Shown: in pieces, positions 1 through 8,664 of the stretch
Numbering within the stretch: position 1 is the first letter of the stretch
How the letters are laid out: every line of letters begins with the position of its first letter
The notes under the pieces: generated by a model
Database searches by the model: none
The model's input: the letters and a program-made list of their open reading frames with translations, nothing else
What the model was told of the DNA's origin: nothing
Translations under genes and position numbers: made by a program
Assembly: GCA_039192165.1 (NCBI GenBank)
Contig: JBCCXD010000002.1
Coordinates: 1 to 64,000 of the forward strand
DNA: 64,000 nt
Direction of reading: 5' to 3'
Source of the DNA: Dinoroseobacter sp039192165
GTDB lineage: Bacteria > Pseudomonadota > Alphaproteobacteria > Rhodobacterales > Rhodobacteraceae

Positions 1-888
1 ATCTATGCATTCGGCCTTAGAGCTGGAGCTAAGAGCGTCAGACATAGCAAAGGGAGAAAACAGAAAAGCTAACGAAGTACATAGTTTCCAGACCAAAGAG
101 GGTGAAAAATTTCTCATTTCTTCAAGCCTGAAATATAAATGACCGGGAAAATTTCTCTGAGCATAGTTCCCATCTTTGAGTCTATTTTTTCAGCGATTTT
201 GTTCAATCCGCAAACCTTTCCTGATGGCTGCACTAGACAGGCGCCTTAAGAGTGTGTTCCGTATTATTATGAACCGGAAATTTTGCTTGCTCGTTGAACT
301 ACTGCAATCAATGCCAAAGCGCTAGCAATGCGATTCCATAATAATGATAACAGACTGCAAGTCACAAACAACCACAAATAGAGCGGATACGGCTCAGCAC
401 AACCCTCCAAGGGGTCCACCTGAAGACCACAGTTAGGGTTCATTGCCAGAATGACAGATATATTTCAGCTGCTTGAGACTGGGTCTTGTGACAATTCGCC
501 ACCACAGTCTCAGAGGACAGATCAGCCGAATTGCCCCAGGGCGAGCGGTTTTAGAAACTTAAGTTCTATACTGGGGTCTTATGCACAGAGTTTCATCAAG
601 CAACTTCCAGGACGCCAAGTGTTCCTCTCGAAACGGTCTCGCGAAGTAGCCGGTGACAGCCACCATGTCGCGTTTTCAAAGCACCTTGTTCCACACGGAT
701 GTTGGGCAACAGGATGGTCTCTGGTCGTTCACACCGTACGCTGGGCTCCGGATGCGCGGTCTTTTTCCGTTTCAAGTCAAAGCCACGCTTTTTTAATTTT
801 ATCACAACGCAAAGCGCGGGTTCTCATCTTTGCATGCATCATCACAAAGAATGATTTCAGGGCAGACAACCTTAATAGAGTTACTCGC
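1..888. other. AT-rich gene-free left end
   Basis: No convincing gene is seen here. The stretch is visibly richer in A and T than the rest of the window, especially before position 450. A 159-codon frame on the plus strand (451-930) and short minus-strand frames have no recognisable motif and no good ribosome binding site, so they are not called. An inverted repeat is present: ATTATTATG at 263-271 and CATAATAAT at 337-345, and a TTCCG/CGGAA pair at 257-261 and 275-279. The stretch lies just past the last gene of the mobile element and may hold its left end, but no direct repeat matching the integrase side was found. Confidence 0.5.
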
Positions 889-1158
889 CTAGTGAAGCTC
901 GCCAAGAAGTCGCTGCGCTTCGCGCCTTAAGGCACTCGCCAGCTTTCTAACGGCAACTGCTTCCTCGCTTCGCGCCCCGTGTTTCCAGTTAGAGTTGGCT
1001 GGTCCTTTGCGCGCCCCGCCACGCGCGCCGTGCATCCGGCAAACCGTCCACCCTTTAACTGCTGGTGCGCGACAGGGGAGCCCGGTGCGCTTCGAGTGCG
1101 CAGAACAGCGGGGAGACGCGTTCGCAGCATGCATGGGGTCGTCGCTATTTTCTGTCAC
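889..1158 (-). CDS. HGGxSTG-like phage-associated small protein
   Basis: An 89-residue protein with the Cys/His pattern C-x-A-x-(S)-K-R-T-G-x-P-C-R-x-P-A-V-K-G, then C-R-M-H-G-A-R-G-G. This matches a small zinc-ribbon-like family seen in proteobacterial prophages and islands and known by its HGGxSTG motif; here the motif is the variant HGARGG. The function is unknown. The GTG at 1158 is chosen because it follows a G-rich stretch and leaves only a 14-base overlap with the gene upstream; a longer frame from 1203 would overlap it by 59 bases, and an ATG at 1134 lacks a ribosome binding site. It is the last gene of the element's operon. Confidence 0.6.
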   Translation of the reverse strand: MTENSDDPMHAANASPRCSAHSKRTGLPCRAPAVKGWTVCRMHGARGGARKGPANSNWKHGARSEEAVAVRKLASALRREAQRLLGELH

Positions 1159-1690
1159 TACCCACCCCCCGTGCTTCGACACTTCCGACGATGGCTTGCC
1201 CACCGTCCTCGACCGTTACACGTTCCACCCGTACTGTTTGCTGGGCCTTGGCGCGGTAGCGTTTTAAGGCTTCCATTTGGGTCGTGAAAGTCCGAGCGAG
1301 TTTGTTGAAAGCCCTCTCAGCTCCATCCTGCTGTTGCAGCGTTTCTGCGCGATTCAAACGCCGCGCGAGCATCATCGTCGCTTCGTGGGTCGCCGCCATT
1401 TGAGACAGTAGGAGTAATTCTGTCGCGTCCCTTGGCTGCATCGTGTTGATAAAGCCCACAGCGAAGTTGGAGACAGCTTCGTCGGTACACTGCCACTGCG
1501 AACCAAGCAGGGCCAAGCTGCGGACCACCCCGCTCAGTACGGTTTCGCAACCCGCAACCTCCAGCATGCCCTCATAGCCGCCTTTAACCTCGACACCAAT
1601 CTCACCGTCCTCGTTCCATTTCAGTTGTATGGTCGGATCGCCGCTATTAGCGCTTTCCAAGGCTTTATCTTCTGTTTCTGCGATTTCCAT
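1145..1690 (-). CDS. hypothetical phage-island protein, 181 aa
   Basis: A soluble 181-residue protein with no signal peptide or membrane segment. The middle is helical with many Ala, Met and Leu residues. The C-terminal part carries the pattern RTFTTQMEALKRYR followed by KAQQTVRVERVTVEDGGQAI, a sequence style that I associate with proteins sitting next to HGGxSTG proteins in alphaproteobacterial islands. It begins 15 bases after the stop of the 884-aa protein gene and overlaps the start of the next gene, so the genes are probably co-transcribed. The ribosome binding site is weak. No function is assigned. Confidence 0.6.
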   Translation of the reverse strand: MEIAETEDKALESANSGDPTIQLKWNEDGEIGVEVKGGYEGMLEVAGCETVLSGVVRSLALLGSQWQCTDEAVSNFAVGFINTMQPRDATELLLLSQMAATHEATMMLARRLNRAETLQQQDGAERAFNKLARTFTTQMEALKRYRAKAQQTVRVERVTVEDGGQAIVGSVEARGVGSDRK

Positions 1691-1705
1691 ATTCGTGCCT
1701 ACTGC

Positions 1706-4360
1706 TCAATTTTGGATCTGGTCTTGTCCGCTTTCAGGTGTCGCGCTGACCACACCCGCCCCAATCGCCCATTCCGCAAGGCTGCGCTCGGCTTCCTTCT
1801 TCAGCCTTAACGGGGCGTTTTCCTTCAGAAGAAGCGCGCGGAACAGCTCTTTGTCCTGAATGGCGTCCTTCAGAAGCTTCTCGGCGGTATCGTTGGTCAG
1901 GCTGCCTAGAATGCGCTGGATGCGCTTGCTGAACTCACCTGCAATGACCAATTGCCCCCCGCCTGTGCCTTGTCCTGCGCGTGCCCCCTGACGCGCCGCC
2001 GCGATACGCGATACAAAGCTAATCATCTGGTTCGGAGCGTCGTTCATGGGCTCTCCCACAGACGGCAGGCGACCTTGGGCCGTCTCCGCGTTGCGAAGCT
2101 GCACGGCGACGCGGCGCAGGCGTCCAAGCTCTTCCTTGGTCAGCACACGCCTCAGAACCGGCGCTTTACGTGGGTCGTTCAACTGACCCAGCAAGCCACG
2201 TCCTGACAGAATGATTTGCCCCTGATCATCAAAGCGACCGGTGCGGGCGTTCTGCATCAGGTGATCAACAACGCCGCCTTTAAGACCTCCCAAAGCGCGC
2301 CCAGTTTTGTCTTTGCGGGCTTGGGCGAGTACCGATTGCGCCGCCTTCGACGGGTTCCGTGCCCTGAATATCGCGGCAATCTCTTCTCCCGTTCTGGCGT
2401 TGGTGATCATCGCGCCTGCCGACCTGCGAGGATCTGAGAGTGCACGCTGTGATTTCGCTGACGAAGCCGTTGCGCTGGCAGCAGCTCCCTGCGTGCGTAC
2501 CATGTCCTCCAGCTCTGTGCGAAGAGCTGGCAGTCTATCGAGTGTTTCGCGATTCTGGGTGAAGAACGCATTCGCTCTTGCGCCGCTAAATCTACCGCCC
2601 GGCATTGCCTGGTCGAGGAAGCGGCCTTTCAGATAGTCGGCTACGCTGTCATCGAGCTGACCGCGCTGTCCCGTGGCGCGCAGCATGTCGTCATAGGCAA
2701 CGGAAGCCCTGGCGCCGCCCCGGCCGATAGTCGTCGACAATGTCATTTCCGGCGGGATCGCGTCGCCGCCGGTTTGGAGGCGTCCGCGAAGCGTCCCGAC
2801 CGTGCCTTGGCCGAAAGTCTCATTCATGGCGCGCGAATAAGCGCGAGCGTCGTTGATGAGCTTGCCCACATCCGTTGCGTCGTTTGCCCTTGCACCGAGG
2901 TCATCCAGCGCTGCCTCCGCCAAGAGGTCGGCGATGCGGGCCATATTGTCATTGGGAGCGGTGCCGGCCCGCGCGTTTCGCGCTACCTGTCGCAGTTTGC
3001 TGTAGAGACCGCGCACTTCACGCACCGTCGTTTCGTCCGGTAAGCCGTCTTCTCCCAACAGGTTTTTGGCGATGGTCGGAATGTCTGCCTGTTGCGCGGC
3101 CGAAGTGCTCGTGGTGATTTCCCCGAATACCTGCCTGAGCGTTCTGGTGCTTGCTTCCGCCATCGGCGGCACAGCGTCCCAAAGCTGCTTTTCCTGGGCG
3201 CGCGCTTGTTCGAAGGCCTTGTCCAACTCAGAACGCAGCAGCATCGCATTGGCTGTCTCACGACGTTTCGGAGACAACTTGGAAGCCTTTTGCTCTGCCA
3301 GAAGCCGGGCTTGTTCTACGCGGGTATCCAGCAGCTCAAAGAGGTACTCCCGCCGCTGTTCAATGAATCCGCGTGTGTCGGACATATCGGAGCCGGAATA
3401 GGGCTCCTGAAGAGCTGCGCGGAGGTTCTGCGACGCCTCAGACAGCCGCATTTCGAACTCGTCGGACAATGCGGCATCTGTGTTCAGTATCGCCCTCTCC
3501 AGCGCCATCAGGCGCTTGTCTCCGGTCGTCTGAGCGGGGCTGAGAGGGGTTGGACCGGCCAGCATGTTGGCCTGGCCTTCTGGATCAGCTGAAAGGCCCC
3601 TCAAGCGCTCTGAAGCGCGCTCAAAGCCGCCTGACCGAGTAAACGGAACAACTGAGGCGCGAATGGCTCGGATTGCCGAGCCTGTCAAAGGCAGGCGCTT
3701 TGCGGTCTCCGCAGTGGCGCGCGTGGCTGCATAGGGCCCAATACCCGCCGCAAGGCCGCCAAGGACCTCACCAGCGCCCCGCAAAGCCGCATTGTTGCTC
3801 TGTGTCAGTTCTTGTGCCTTGTCGCCTCCATAGGCGGCTCCTGCGCCCGCTGCGAGCTCGGAGGCGCTGGAACGAACGGGACGGTTTACCATGTCGTCCG
3901 TGATCATCTTCGCAGTGTTACCTACGCTCGGTCCTCGTAGCGCATTTGCGGACCTGGCCGCTTGTGCCATGGGAGCCATAACCGTTGGCATCGCCCCTGC
4001 CACCTGACCAACGCCCTGCACCATTTTTCCTGTCGTCGTTTGCGCGTCCTGCCCCGCAACCTCGGCGCCGATAGCGCCCATTCCGCGCATGAGGCTTTTG
4101 CTGCCCCCAACGGGCTCGTGCACCTCTGGCAGGCCGACCCGGCGGTAAATGGCGTTTGTACCTGCATTCACCAGATCCACGGCTCCGCCGAAGCCTTGTG
4201 CGATCCCACGGTTCAGGGTGCCCATATTGAACTCGCTAGATCGTGGTTGACCAAGAGACTGCGCAATTTCCTCGACCGTCGCCTGCTGCTGTTCCGGGGA
4301 GAGTGCGCGAAAGCTGTCATCTACCTCGACCTTGCGACCATTGATTTCCAGAACCGTCAT
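1706..4360 (-). CDS. large phage internal (ejection-like) protein
   Basis: An 884-residue protein. It opens with MTVLEINGRKVEVDDSF followed by a short helix rich in Q and E, an N-terminal style found in internal virion or DNA-ejection proteins of podoviruses. A glycine/alanine-rich stretch of roughly 100-230 could be weakly membrane-interacting; the rest is mostly long, charged helical sequence. The ATG at 4360 is chosen over a GTG at 4375 because a GGAGG lies eight bases upstream and the start overlaps the previous stop as ATGA. The pairing with the 415-aa gene resembles the paired ejection genes of podophages. In an element with no capsid or tail genes this is unexpected. Assignment to ejection proteins is inferred from sequence style and is not proven. 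Confidence 0.55.
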   Translation of the reverse strand: MTVLEINGRKVEVDDSFRALSPEQQQATVEEIAQSLGQPRSSEFNMGTLNRGIAQGFGGAVDLVNAGTNAIYRRVGLPEVHEPVGGSKSLMRGMGAIGAEVAGQDAQTTTGKMVQGVGQVAGAMPTVMAPMAQAARSANALRGPSVGNTAKMITDDMVNRPVRSSASELAAGAGAAYGGDKAQELTQSNNAALRGAGEVLGGLAAGIGPYAATRATAETAKRLPLTGSAIRAIRASVVPFTRSGGFERASERLRGLSADPEGQANMLAGPTPLSPAQTTGDKRLMALERAILNTDAALSDEFEMRLSEASQNLRAALQEPYSGSDMSDTRGFIEQRREYLFELLDTRVEQARLLAEQKASKLSPKRRETANAMLLRSELDKAFEQARAQEKQLWDAVPPMAEASTRTLRQVFGEITTSTSAAQQADIPTIAKNLLGEDGLPDETTVREVRGLYSKLRQVARNARAGTAPNDNMARIADLLAEAALDDLGARANDATDVGKLINDARAYSRAMNETFGQGTVGTLRGRLQTGGDAIPPEMTLSTTIGRGGARASVAYDDMLRATGQRGQLDDSVADYLKGRFLDQAMPGGRFSGARANAFFTQNRETLDRLPALRTELEDMVRTQGAAASATASSAKSQRALSDPRRSAGAMITNARTGEEIAAIFRARNPSKAAQSVLAQARKDKTGRALGGLKGGVVDHLMQNARTGRFDDQGQIILSGRGLLGQLNDPRKAPVLRRVLTKEELGRLRRVAVQLRNAETAQGRLPSVGEPMNDAPNQMISFVSRIAAARQGARAGQGTGGGQLVIAGEFSKRIQRILGSLTNDTAEKLLKDAIQDKELFRALLLKENAPLRLKKEAERSLAEWAIGAGVVSATPESGQDQIQN

Positions 4361-5604
4361 TCGATGATCCTCCACTGCACACCGCCCTCAGTGGCCTGAC
4401 CAGGGGCAGACATGTTGCCGATAACGGCCTGATAGTCAGCCAGCAAACCCTCCAAAGCATCCTTGTTGGCCTGCGCATCGGCCTTTTGTCTGGGCGAGTA
4501 ATTCCTTGGCCGTTTCAAAACACGGTCTTGCTGAATAATCAGTGCTTCGATCATGGAAGCTGTTTGCTCCAGCGTATCCCGTCCGCGCTGTTCACCTGTG
4601 AAGAGTTGGTTCGGCTGTGCCGTTATCTTTTCCAGCTCTTGCATGAGCTGAACGCTGGCGCGACCGGGGAAGGCTTGTTGCATGAATGTCTTGGTACGCA
4701 GCCCCAGATTGCGCAACGCGGTGCTCGCTTCCTGGTTCTCCGGAAATGGCAGGTCGATGCCCAAAGCATCTGCACCGGCGTTCATCAGGTTGGTGGCCAC
4801 ACCCTCGCCACCGAACGCTCCGGAATAGCTCACATCCGGCACAGTTGCTCCAAAGCTGAGGTTTTGACGCTGGCCGTCTGCGACGGTGTCGGATAGTTGG
4901 GCTTCTGCCATCTGCTGGCCCTGCCAAGGTTGACCAGTGCGAGCATCCACCATTTGCGCTTGCCCCGAGACCGGATCGCGGGAGGTTTTCAGAACTCCGT
5001 CAGCAATCAGAATGGCAGTCTCGCGTGGAATGCCGACCTCTTCGAGGCGCGCGATTTTAAGCTCCGCTGCGGAGGTGTTGCTGCGACCACCCTCAGCCAT
5101 CGAGTCGAAGAAATCGTCGATGCCCTGACCCATCGCGCCGATGATCTGAAAACTCTCCTGCGCCATAGGCAGCTCGGGGATGCCCATTTCTGCAACGACT
5201 TGCTGCCAGGTTTGCGGGTTGCCGTATGCCGTCTTTGCCTTGATCGCCAAGTTGCGGAACTGCTCCCTGTCGGCCTCCTGCTCCTGACGACTTTGCACGT
5301 TTGCGATTTCGTGCGCGGTGCGGTTCCGGATCATGTCCAGCCGCTCTCGGTCTATGGCCATGGATTGATTGCGCTGCTGTATGCCTACGGCCATTCCCGG
5401 ATCTATCGTCGCCAATGCGTTCAGCGCACTCTGGTTGCCAGACAGAATGCCCGGGCCGTGTTCGCGCAACATGTTCTGGCGGGTAGCCTTGTCGCGTAGG
5501 GACTGTACGCGCGCTGCTACCTCGGTGCCGGCCAGCATGTTTTCCATAATCCGCGGGCCTTGGCCCATCATAGGAATTCGGGTGTCGAGTTGTGCCTGTG
5601 TCAT
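4357..5604 (-). CDS. phage internal (ejection-like) protein, 415 aa
   Basis: A 415-residue protein, Gln-, Met- and Ala-rich. It has a long helical N-terminal half containing R-Q-E-Q-E-A-D-R-E-Q-F-R-N-L-A-I-K-A-K, then a looser C-terminal half. This composition is common in internal core proteins of podoviruses and in uncharacterised proteins of their prophages. Its stop overlaps the start of the 884-aa gene (ATGA), and its own start overlaps the stop of the 51-aa gene, which implies tight translational coupling of the three. No catalytic motif is visible. A structural or ejection role is inference from composition and neighbours. Confidence 0.55.
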   Translation of the reverse strand: MTQAQLDTRIPMMGQGPRIMENMLAGTEVAARVQSLRDKATRQNMLREHGPGILSGNQSALNALATIDPGMAVGIQQRNQSMAIDRERLDMIRNRTAHEIANVQSRQEQEADREQFRNLAIKAKTAYGNPQTWQQVVAEMGIPELPMAQESFQIIGAMGQGIDDFFDSMAEGGRSNTSAAELKIARLEEVGIPRETAILIADGVLKTSRDPVSGQAQMVDARTGQPWQGQQMAEAQLSDTVADGQRQNLSFGATVPDVSYSGAFGGEGVATNLMNAGADALGIDLPFPENQEASTALRNLGLRTKTFMQQAFPGRASVQLMQELEKITAQPNQLFTGEQRGRDTLEQTASMIEALIIQQDRVLKRPRNYSPRQKADAQANKDALEGLLADYQAVIGNMSAPGQATEGGVQWRIIE

Positions 5605-5756
5605 TGAATCGTTCCATGTGCTCGGTGTGTGGGTGTTTTTTCAGAGTCTGCTTTTTCGGGGGCCTGCAGAACGCAGGCGATAATTCTGCCAATGCGTAAA
5701 AGGCGCGGCGACGGTCGGTCGTCTGGGTCCGATTTGGGATCTTTGGGGTCAGTCAT
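5601..5756 (-). CDS. small hypothetical protein, 51 aa
   Basis: A 51-codon gene starting with ATG at 5756, preceded by GGGAGG seven bases upstream. It reads MTDPKDPKSDPDDRPSPRLL, then a short hydrophobic RIGRIIACVLQA patch, then a charged tail. Its TGA overlaps the ATG of the 415-aa gene. The good ribosome binding site and the coupled overlap argue that it is translated; it may be a leader cistron that couples translation of the two large proteins. The function is unknown. It sits directly on the small-protein side of the iteron array. Confidence 0.55.
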   Translation of the reverse strand: MTDPKDPKSDPDDRPSPRLLRIGRIIACVLQAPEKADSEKTPTHRAHGTIQ

Positions 5757-5786
5757 TCCTAGTCCTCCCAAGTTTTCCGACGAGGG

Positions 5787-5940
5787 GCGGTGAGGGAGTG
5801 AGGGAAGTGAGGCATTTTCTATAACATTTATATATACACCCTATATGTATATATATCAGTAACTTAGACAATTTTCTAAGATGTGTGGAATATACCCTCA
5901 CTTGCCTCACCACCCTCACTCCCTCACTCTTCCCTCACCG
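5787..5940. other. candidate replication origin with inverted iteron arrays
   Basis: Three direct GTGAGG copies (5790-5795, 5798-5803, 5807-5812) face five CCTCAC copies (5896-5901, 5905-5910, 5914-5919, 5922-5927, 5933-5938). Copies are spaced 8, 9 or 11 bases apart. Between the arrays lies an AT-rich core (5813-5895) with a TATATACA/TGTATATA dyad at 5831-5838 and 5846-5853, and a CTTAGA/TCTAAG dyad at 5863-5868 and 5875-5880. The right array runs into the last codons of the primase gene. Iterons flanking an AT-rich core at the end of the replication gene is the layout known for SaPI-type satellite origins. Origin function is inference; a regulatory or packaging site is the alternative. Confidence 0.65.
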
Positions 5941-8012
5941 GGCACGTAGACGGCTCGGCCCTTGTGAACTCCGCGCGTTGCGCGTCCCTGCCGCTGCCAT
6001 CCAAGTGCGACCAATTCCTTAGCTACACGCTTGCTCAGAGCGGGAGTCATGTCGTTTGTCCCGATGCCGATTGTTGAAAGAACCTGCTTGGTCGTGATCT
6101 CCGATTTGCCTTCAATGATGGCGGCTATGTCTTCGTGCCATGGGTCGTCGGCTTGCCGTGCTGCGACCTCAGCCTTGGCCGTTTCAACAACTTCTCCCTC
6201 CAGCCACCAAGACTCACCATTCTGAAAGTGAACTACTGCCTCGGCCCAGAGTTGGTCACGGTCTCGTGCAAGCGACTGGACGTCGATTGCCCCGACTTTC
6301 ACCGGCCAGAATCGACGGCCTCCGGTCTCGTCTCGCTGCCAGTCGTCTTTGTTTGTTGTTCCGGCAAAGACACAGCGGCGCTGCTCAGTAACTTCCTCCC
6401 TGCCATAGGCTGGGCGATAGGTTTCCACCTGGCGAGAAATAAACGCTTTGATTGCATCCACTTCGCGCCGCATGGCTTCCAGTTCGCCGACCTCGATGAT
6501 CCATTTGCCCCGCAGGTACGATTGCGCATCTTTCGTTCCCATCTGTGGGAGTGCGTCAGAAAACCAGTCCTCGCCTGCAAGTGCAGCGAGAGCTGTTGAT
6601 TTCTTTCGCCCCTGCGCGCCCTCCAGCACCAACATGTGGTCGGCTTTGCATCCTGGGCGGTAAGCCCTTGCTACCGCAGAGATGCACCAGCGCAGCCCGA
6701 CCTCGGCTATGTAGTCACTGGCCGGAGCGCCTGCGTAGGTCGTTAACCACGCTCTAAGGCGCGGTATGCCGTCCCATTGCAGCCCATCTAGGTAGTCGAC
6801 CAGTGGATCAAAGGACTGTTGCTTACAGGCTTTCTGAACCGCCGCACGCACTGTTGCAGCATCTGCTTTCGGAAAACCATTGCGATTGAACCACGCCTGA
6901 GCGGAGGCATAGTCATCGTCTTCGAGAGCCCGCGGATAGTTATTATCGCTCTGACCCGGAACAGAGCGTAGGAGTTCGCGCCGCAAGCTGAACTTGTTGA
7001 ATGCGAGAACGCCCTCCCATTCTTCGTGATCCGAAAGCAGAGTGAGCGCATTCGCAATATTCCAGACTGGCTTGCGGTTGCTGTCTCGGATCAGGTCCAG
7101 CCCTTCGTGCCGATACTTTGGCGAGGCTGCTTGCCTGTTAGCCTGCTCGTTTTGCTTAGTCTTGTAATCGATAGCGCGCTGCGCGCATCTTTGTGCTGCA
7201 CGCGGTTGAGGAATGTGTGGACTTTTTCGCGCTTGGCCGTTCGGGAAGTAGTTCAACAGGACATCGACGATTTCGTCGTACGTGAAGTCCTGTATCGCAA
7301 GCAACTGCGCAACGGACATGTCCATGCCTGATGCAGATGCATCCGTAAGGCCTGTTGTATCGCCCTCCCAACGGCGCTTGAGATGCACGAAGCCTCCGAT
7401 TGCTTTCTGCAGCTTCGGCTCCAGCTCTTCGGCATCAACAGGCTCCGCATTTGCCGTTTTGAGCGTCTCACCTGAATGCTCCCGATGGAGCTCCTCGCAC
7501 ACCCGCGGTTGCAGTCGGCAAGGCAAGCGCTCGTCGACGACCTCGTAGCCGTCTCCGAACGCTATCCAGCCGCCTTCTCCGCGCCCATCTAGTCCTGGAA
7601 CGATGTTCTGGCGGTTGCCGAGGCTTTGCCATTCACGCGGCAGTGCATAGATCCTGTGAACGCCACCGCTCACTGTCTTATGCGTGCGTGTCTCGCGTGG
7701 AATTCTCCGTTCGTCGAACCACACCTCCGGGTCAGAGCCAGTTTTATAATCGTCGATGTCCAAAGCGTAGAGACCAGAGACTTCGCCCATTGCCACGCCA
7801 TAACCATTCGCTTGCGACCAGTCGAAGCTATCTACATCGAAGGAAGCGTCTTGGTGTCCGTGCTGGGTCAGCGGCACCTTGGTCCACTTGCCGTTCGAGG
7901 CCTGCGAAATCTTAATCGGGAACACTTGCAATTGAGATGTGCGCGCCTGCTCTTTCCAGTGCTCAGAGGAGGACATGGCCGCCGACTGGGAGCGCTCAGA
8001 ACATGTATCCAT
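5916..8012 (-). CDS. primase-polymerase / VapE-type replicative helicase
   Basis: A 698-residue replication protein. Residues about 30-180 look like a bifunctional primase-polymerase domain: the acidic pair in LYALDIDDY (85 and 87), SGGVH at 115-119 and a GLDGRGEGG loop at 140-148. Residues about 400-600 match the virulence-associated E (VapE) ATPase: FDPLVDYLDGLQWDG at 401-415, Walker A GAQGRKKST at 465-473, acidic WIIEVGELE at 504-512 and FAGTTNKDDW at 549-558. The C-terminal 80 residues look like a winged helix, which could bind the iterons beside its own 3' end. The ATG at 8012 is used because GGAGG lies six bases upstream. Primase-helicase proteins of this type replicate P4- and PICI-like satellites. 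Confidence 0.85.
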   Translation of the reverse strand: MDTCSERSQSAAMSSSEHWKEQARTSQLQVFPIKISQASNGKWTKVPLTQHGHQDASFDVDSFDWSQANGYGVAMGEVSGLYALDIDDYKTGSDPEVWFDERRIPRETRTHKTVSGGVHRIYALPREWQSLGNRQNIVPGLDGRGEGGWIAFGDGYEVVDERLPCRLQPRVCEELHREHSGETLKTANAEPVDAEELEPKLQKAIGGFVHLKRRWEGDTTGLTDASASGMDMSVAQLLAIQDFTYDEIVDVLLNYFPNGQARKSPHIPQPRAAQRCAQRAIDYKTKQNEQANRQAASPKYRHEGLDLIRDSNRKPVWNIANALTLLSDHEEWEGVLAFNKFSLRRELLRSVPGQSDNNYPRALEDDDYASAQAWFNRNGFPKADAATVRAAVQKACKQQSFDPLVDYLDGLQWDGIPRLRAWLTTYAGAPASDYIAEVGLRWCISAVARAYRPGCKADHMLVLEGAQGRKKSTALAALAGEDWFSDALPQMGTKDAQSYLRGKWIIEVGELEAMRREVDAIKAFISRQVETYRPAYGREEVTEQRRCVFAGTTNKDDWQRDETGGRRFWPVKVGAIDVQSLARDRDQLWAEAVVHFQNGESWWLEGEVVETAKAEVAARQADDPWHEDIAAIIEGKSEITTKQVLSTIGIGTNDMTPALSKRVAKELVALGWQRQGRATRGVHKGRAVYVPGEGRVRE

Positions 8013-8196
8013 GAGGCACCTCCGGTGGTTCATGCGGGCACGCCACGACAACGTTGCGGCAGTGCTCTAAGGCGAACTTTCGTGCGAACCCGAAGGCACT
8101 GTCGCGGTTCTCGAAGCTGGCAAGGCAAGGCCCACGCGCGCGCGCGGGCGCCCACCGGTAGACGTCGAAGGACGTGGGTGTTGTATCGACGCTCAT
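7996..8196 (-). CDS. small hypothetical protein, 66 aa
   Basis: A 66-residue protein with aromatic and basic residues (FDVYRWAPARARGP) and a central RKFALEHCRNVVVAC segment. Its start overlaps the previous stop as ATGA and its end overlaps the first codons of the primase gene by 17 bases, so it looks like a coupled member of the replication operon. It has no recognised domain. Confidence 0.5.
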   Translation of the reverse strand: MSVDTTPTSFDVYRWAPARARGPCLASFENRDSAFGFARKFALEHCRNVVVACPHEPPEVPHGYMF

Positions 8197-8564
8197 GCCG
8201 CCACCTTTTGCACAGCGCGGCGCACCTTGGTCTTGAGCTCGTAGACACCGTATCGCTCACGGCCCGTTTCAGGATCGTTTTCATACATGGTGCAAACGAT
8301 TTCTAATCCATGGTCACGGCGCAGCGGGAGCACACGATCCCCGATACGGCAGTAAGAGGCCGCGTAGATTGGATGGCGCATCAGTCCCTCTAAAACCTGA
8401 CGCATGCGCTTGGACACTGTTATACGGCGCGGGTCTGCGCCATCAGGGTCCACGACAAAGGTTGCGGCGTCCGTTCTGGGTGGAAGATCCGCCCAGCGGT
8501 ACACACGCTTTGCGTCTTTAGGTGCCTGCGCGCCGGGTCCTGCATTGATCATTTGTGTTGTCAT
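8193..8564 (-). CDS. hypothetical protein, 123 aa, probable winged helix
   Basis: A 123-residue basic protein. The central part, SKRMRQVLEGLMRHPIYAAS, followed by a strand-rich segment ending in YGVYELKTKVRRAVQ, suggests a small winged-helix or DNA-binding fold, but no family is recognised. A short AGAGAG stretch precedes the ATG. It ends in an ATGA overlap with the 66-aa gene and lies between the AlpA-like regulator and the primase, where accessory replication or control proteins usually sit. Confidence 0.55.
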   Translation of the reverse strand: MTTQMINAGPGAQAPKDAKRVYRWADLPPRTDAATFVVDPDGADPRRITVSKRMRQVLEGLMRHPIYAASYCRIGDRVLPLRRDHGLEIVCTMYENDPETGRERYGVYELKTKVRRAVQKVAA

Positions 8565-8633
8565 TTCTGCTCTCTTTGCTTGAACGAGCAGGAGGAAGCC
8601 GCTAGTATTTATTCACCGATATAAGCGACTTAG

Positions 8634-8660
8634 CCCCCGCCGATCCTTGATTTGCGGGGG
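8634..8660. terminator. GC-rich hairpin after the AlpA-like gene
   Basis: CCCCCGC at 8634-8640 pairs with GCGGGGG at 8654-8660 around a 13-base loop, right behind the stop of the AlpA-like gene. There is no run of T on the minus-strand side, so it may be a weak terminator or an RNA-processing or attenuation hairpin separating the regulator from the replication genes. Confidence 0.35.
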
Positions 8661-8664
8661 TACT

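Noticed and set aside
451..930. 159-codon plus-strand frame
   Set aside because: Codon use and composition do not look coding, there is no ribosome binding site, and no motif is recognised; it overlaps a competing minus-strand frame.
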